NCBI RefSeq assembly: GCF_004353905.1
Contig: NZ_SMOD01000008.1
Span: forward strand, 62,001-126,000
Source: Paraburkholderia guartelaensis
GTDB lineage: Bacteria > Pseudomonadota > Gammaproteobacteria > Burkholderiales > Burkholderiaceae
Direction: 5' to 3'
Length of the DNA stretch: 64,000 nucleotides
Shown: in pieces, positions 61,480 to 64,000 of the stretch
How positions within the stretch are numbered: position 1 is the first letter of the stretch
Layout of the letters: each line of letters begins with the position of its first letter
Program-made: the position numbers and the translations under genes
The notes under the pieces: model-generated
Seen by the model: only the letters and a program-made list of their open reading frames with translations
The model's database searches: none
Told to the model about the DNA's origin: nothing

Positions 61480-62165
61480 AGCGCTGCCCTCCGCACACCG
61501 GTCGAATAGCGCTTTTCGAGGCGGTGCAATGCCAGGTTGGAAACCGTCGTGATGGCGAGATAAATCGCGCCGGTCACGAGCGTGAAAAAGAAGAACGCCT
61601 GGGTGGCCTTGCCCGCGTCCTGGGCGGCTTTCACCACATCGGCGAGACCGATGATCGACACGAGCGCCGTGGCCTTCACGAGCACCTGCCAGTTATTGCC
61701 GATGCCCGGCAGCGCGAAACGCATCATCTGCGGGAACAGGATGCGCGTGAACACGCGCGTGGAACTCATGCCGTATGCAAAACCGGCTTCGATCTGCCCG
61801 CGCGGCACGGCGAGAAACGCGCCGCGGAAGGTTTCCGTGAAATACGCGCCGTAAATGAAGCCGAGCGTGATCACGCCGGCCACGAACGGGTCGATGTCGA
61901 TCTGGTCCATGCCCATCATGTCGGTCGCGTCGTTGAGCCAGATCTGGATGCTGTAGAACAGCAGCAGCATGAGCACGAGGTCGGGCACCGCGCGAATCAG
62001 CGTGGTGTACGCCGTGCCGATGCGCGAGAGCATGCGGTTGGGCGAGAGCTTCGCGGCAGCGCCCGCAAGCCCGAGCAGAAACGCGGCGCCGAGAGACAGC
62101 ACCGCGAGCTTGATGGTTTCCCACGTGCCCGCGAGGAGCAGCGGGCCGAAGCCTTGAAAGACCAT
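61476..62165 (-). CDS. hisQ: histidine-type ABC transporter permease HisQ
   Basis: A 229-residue permease. ATG 62165 follows GAGGA and gives the family start MVFQGFGPLLLAGTWETIKL. The contact loop is QIEAGFAYGMSSTRVFTRIL and FPQMMRFALPGIGNNWQVLV. It partners HisM. It lies 65 bases after the binding-protein gene; that gap may hold a processing or attenuating site but I see no clear hairpin. Confidence 0.92.
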   Translation of the reverse strand: MVFQGFGPLLLAGTWETIKLAVLSLGAAFLLGLAGAAAKLSPNRMLSRIGTAYTTLIRAVPDLVLMLLLFYSIQIWLNDATDMMGMDQIDIDPFVAGVITLGFIYGAYFTETFRGAFLAVPRGQIEAGFAYGMSSTRVFTRILFPQMMRFALPGIGNNWQVLVKATALVSIIGLADVVKAAQDAGKATQAFFFFTLVTGAIYLAITTVSNLALHRLEKRYSTGVRRAAL

Positions 62166-62230
62166 GGAAGGATGTCCTCGTTCAGGGGAGCAGCGCTCCC
62201 CCTGGTTGTTGCAGATGAACGCGGCGGCGC

Positions 62231-62989
62231 TTAGCCGCCGTACACGTCGAAGTCGAAATACTTCGACTCGATCTTCTTGTACGTGCCGTCCTTGATCATG
62301 TCGGCGATCGTCTTGTCGATCTTCGCCTTGAGGTCGGCGTCTTCCTTGCGCAGGCCGATAGCGGCGGCGCCCGTCGGGATTTCCGCGCCCGCGAACGCAA
62401 AGCCCGCGCCGCGCGGCGTCTTCAGGAAGCCGAGATTGGCCTGCACTTCGTCTTGCAGCGCGGCGTCGAGGCGCCCCGACTGCAGGTCCAGATAGACCTG
62501 GTCCTGGTTCTGGTAGGGAATCACGTTGACGCCCTTGGGCGCCCAGTTCTGCTTCGCGTAGGTCTCCTGAATCGAGCCTTGCTCGACGCCCACCGTCTTG
62601 CCCTGCAGCGAAGCGATGGTCGGCTGCAGCGGCGAGCCCTGCTTCGCGACGAGGCGCGTCGGCGTGTTGAAGAGCTTGGCCGAGAAGGCGATCTGCTGCT
62701 CGCGCTGCGGGGTGATCGTGAGCGCGGAGAGCGCGCCGTCGAACTTCTTGGCCTTGAGGCCCGGGATCATGCCGTCGAAATCCTGCTCGACCCACACGCA
62801 CTTGGCATTCAGGCGCCGGCAGATTTCGTTGCCGAGGTCGATGTCGAAGCCGACCAGCTTGCCATCGGTCGCCTTCGACTCGAACGGCGCGTAGCTCGCG
62901 TCGGTGCCGAAGCGGATCGTGGACCAGTCTTTCGCATACGCGCCACCGGCGGCAAGGGCGAGGGCGACACACAAGGCAAGTTTCTTCAT
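62231..62989 (-). CDS. HisJ/ArgT-type substrate-binding protein
   Basis: A 252-residue periplasmic protein. GGAG precedes ATG 62989; the signal peptide ends GGAYA (about 19). Family residues: IRFGTDASYAPFESKATDGK, VGFDIDLGNEICRRLNAKCV, DGALSALTITPQREQQIAFS and GKTVGVEQGSIQETYAKQNW. It binds a basic amino acid, most likely histidine given hutH next door on the other strand. It leads the transporter operon; a TTGT-N4-ACAA element sits 64 bases upstream. Confidence 0.92.
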   Translation of the reverse strand: MKKLALCVALALAAGGAYAKDWSTIRFGTDASYAPFESKATDGKLVGFDIDLGNEICRRLNAKCVWVEQDFDGMIPGLKAKKFDGALSALTITPQREQQIAFSAKLFNTPTRLVAKQGSPLQPTIASLQGKTVGVEQGSIQETYAKQNWAPKGVNVIPYQNQDQVYLDLQSGRLDAALQDEVQANLGFLKTPRGAGFAFAGAEIPTGAAAIGLRKEDADLKAKIDKTIADMIKDGTYKKIESKYFDFDVYGG

Positions 62990-63052
62990 GAAGTCTCCGA
63001 TAGGAATGGTTGGCGTGTGCCCGGTCATGTGCCGGAGGTTCGGCCCGGCAAG

Positions 63053-63064
63053 TTGTCTATACAA
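63053..63064. promoter_or_regulatory. HutC-like operator near the transporter promoter
   Basis: TTGTCTATACAA, four-base arms TTGT/ACAA around four bases. It is the exact reverse complement of the core at 63193-63204. It lies 64 bases before the binding-protein ATG. HutC, a GntR-family repressor released by urocanate, is known to bind elements of this kind in hut promoters. Confidence 0.55.
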
Positions 63065-63191
63065 TTATCGATGTGTCGAAAAGACCGGCAATCGGTGTTA
63101 TCACCTGGGGATTTCACTGTGCTGCAATCGAAAGACGGCGTAATTCAGGCGTCAGGAAGCCGGAATGCGGGTATACGTGGAGCAGATTGAA

Positions 63192-63221
63192 CTTGTATAG
63201 ACAAGCTTGCTTCGGTAATCT
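63192..63221 (+). promoter_or_regulatory. HutC-like operator and possible hutH promoter
   Basis: CTTGTATAGACAAG (63192-63205) is an inverted repeat with 5-base arms. A possible promoter, TTGTAT (63193-63198) and TAATCT (63216-63221) with 17-base spacing, places the operator on the -35. The -10 match is modest. hutH starts at 63256. Confidence 0.5.
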
Positions 63222-63229
63222 GATTCCAC

Positions 63230-63243
63230 CTTGTCCAGACAAC
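63230..63243. promoter_or_regulatory. second HutC-like operator before hutH
   Basis: CTTGTCCAGACAAC again has TTGT-N4-ACAA. It ends 12 bases before the hutH ATG, where bound repressor would block the transcript start or ribosome site. Its start is 38 bases from the start of the preceding site. Confidence 0.5.
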
Positions 63244-63255
63244 TTTGACACCGCA

Positions 63256-64000
63256 ATGAACATCAAACTCACTCCCGGCAATCTGACCCTGTCCCAACTG
63301 CGCCAGATCGCGCGTGCCGATGAAAACGGCGGCGTGAAGCTCGAACTCGACCCGGCCAGCTTCGCGGCCATCGACGCAGGCGCACGCGCCGTTGCCGAGA
63401 TCACGGCGAAGGGCGAGCCCGCCTACGGCATCAACACGGGCTTCGGGCGTCTGGCGAGCACGCACATTCCGCGTGAGCAGCTCGAACTCCTGCAGCGCAA
63501 TCTGGTGCTTTCGCACGCCGTGGGCGTGGGCGAGCCGATGTCGCGTCCGGTCGTGCGCCTCCTGATGGCGCTGAAGCTGTCGAGCCTGGGCCGCGGCCAT
63601 TCGGGCATTCGCCGCGAAGTGATGGACACGCTCATCACGCTGTTCAATGCCGACGTGCTGCCCGTGATTCCGGTGAAGGGTTCCGTGGGCGCTTCGGGCG
63701 ACCTCGCGCCGCTCGCGCATATGTCCTGCGTTCTGCTGGGTGTGGGCGACGTGTTCGCGAAGGGCGAGCGCATGAGCGCTGTCGAGGGCCTGCGTCTCGT
63801 CGGTCTCAAGCCGCTCGCGCTGCAGGCCAAGGAAGGCCTCGCGCTGCTCAACGGCACGCAGGCTTCGGCCGCGCTCGCGATCTACAACATGTTCGCGATT
63901 GAAGACCTGTACCGCACGGCGCTCGTCTCGGGCGCGCTCTGCGTGGACGCGGCGGCAGGTTCGGTGAAGCCGTTCGACGCGCGCATTCACGAACTGCGCG
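63256..64000 (+). CDS. hutH: histidine ammonia-lyase HutH, N-terminal half (3' end outside window)
   Basis: The frame from ATG 63256 is open to the window end (248 codons of about 510). It removes ammonia from histidine to give urocanate, the first step of histidine breakdown. The self-forming MIO cofactor triad Ala146-Ser147-Gly148 is in [15 protein letters not shown], and the substrate loop [13 protein letters not shown] (57-69) is intact. Two HutC-like elements precede it and a histidine-type transporter is divergent. The other pathway genes seen (hutD, hutF, hutG) are 26 kb away. Confidence 0.96.
   Translation, partial: MNIKLTPGNLTLSQLRQIARADENGGVKLELDPASFAAIDAGARAVAEITAKGEPAYGINTGFGRLASTHIPREQLELLQRNLVLSHAVGVGEPMSRPVVRLLMALKLSSLGRGHSGIRREVMDTLITLFNADVLPVIPVKGSVGASGDLAPLAHMSCVLLGVGDVFAKGERMSAVEGLRLVGLKPLALQAKEGLALLNGTQASAALAIYNMFAIEDLYRTALVSGALCVDAAAGSVKPFDARIHELR

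Noticed and set aside
63145..63990. 281-codon minus-strand frame at the right edge
   Set aside because: Antisense to hutH, which is well supported by the MIO triad and substrate loop.

Overview
The window reads as chromosomal DNA of a GC-rich beta-proteobacterium, most likely Burkholderiaceae (Burkholderia/Paraburkholderia/Caballeronia type). The evidence is GC-rich codon use, many GTG/TTG starts, a Porin_4-type porin, an intracellular poly-3-hydroxybutyrate depolymerase, a DUF3562 protein, a DUF305/YVTN pair, and the split histidine-utilisation genes. I see no insertion sequence, phage gene, CRISPR array, tRNA or rRNA. Species is not resolvable by eye.

Layout. 0-6 kb: end of a DUF305 gene, a secreted YVTN propeller, a CHAD protein, a Nudix hydrolase, a Lys/Ala-rich DNA-binding-like protein, and an orphan pstS behind a good Pho box. 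6-9.3 kb: BaeSR-type two-component system and an orphan OmpR-like regulator whose receiver has lost its phospho-acceptor. Beyond it lies a minus-strand terminator with two further hairpins and no gene to serve, a candidate small RNA. 9.5-12.7 kb: three glycosyltransferases (two GT9, one GT4). 12.7-22.5 kb: a cluster of two transglutaminase-type proteins (one fused to DUF2126), a circularly permuted ATP-grasp/alpha-E fusion, a zinc-ribbon metallopeptidase, and a second permuted ATP-grasp gene broken by one in-frame stop. This is the most interesting block: by its families it should build and process a peptide or amide-linked product that is not characterised.

22.7-32 kb: glutathione transferase, PHB depolymerase, cupin, BMP-type binding protein with a nucleoside-type deaminase, a 40-residue secreted peptide, a ParA-like ATPase with an unknown 451-residue partner, and an ABC-2 exporter. 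32-38 kb: IclR regulator, amino-acid ABC importer, hutD, hutF and hutG in one direction, much of it with overlapping genes. 38-44 kb: peptidase E-like protein, an orphan binding protein, and a three-gene molybdenum hydroxylase (2Fe-2S subunit, molybdopterin subunit, tri-haem cytochrome c). 44-51.5 kb: chemoreceptor, TetR/NmrA/SDR unit with readable operators, a membrane protein, and an OmpR/EnvZ-type pair. 51.6-56 kb: FecBCD-type metal-chelate importer and a porin. 56-60 kb: SET-domain methyltransferase, MarR, small unknown proteins, an AraC/VOC pair. 60-64 kb: a HisJQMP-type importer divergent from hutH. Three TTGT-N4-ACAA elements lie between them, two of them exact reverse complements, consistent with HutC control of histidine uptake and breakdown.

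Histidine use is therefore split: deiminase, deformylase and HutD sit with one transporter at 32-38 kb, while hutH sits with another transporter 26 kb away. All functional calls rest on reading translated sequence and remembered family motifs; no database search was run.
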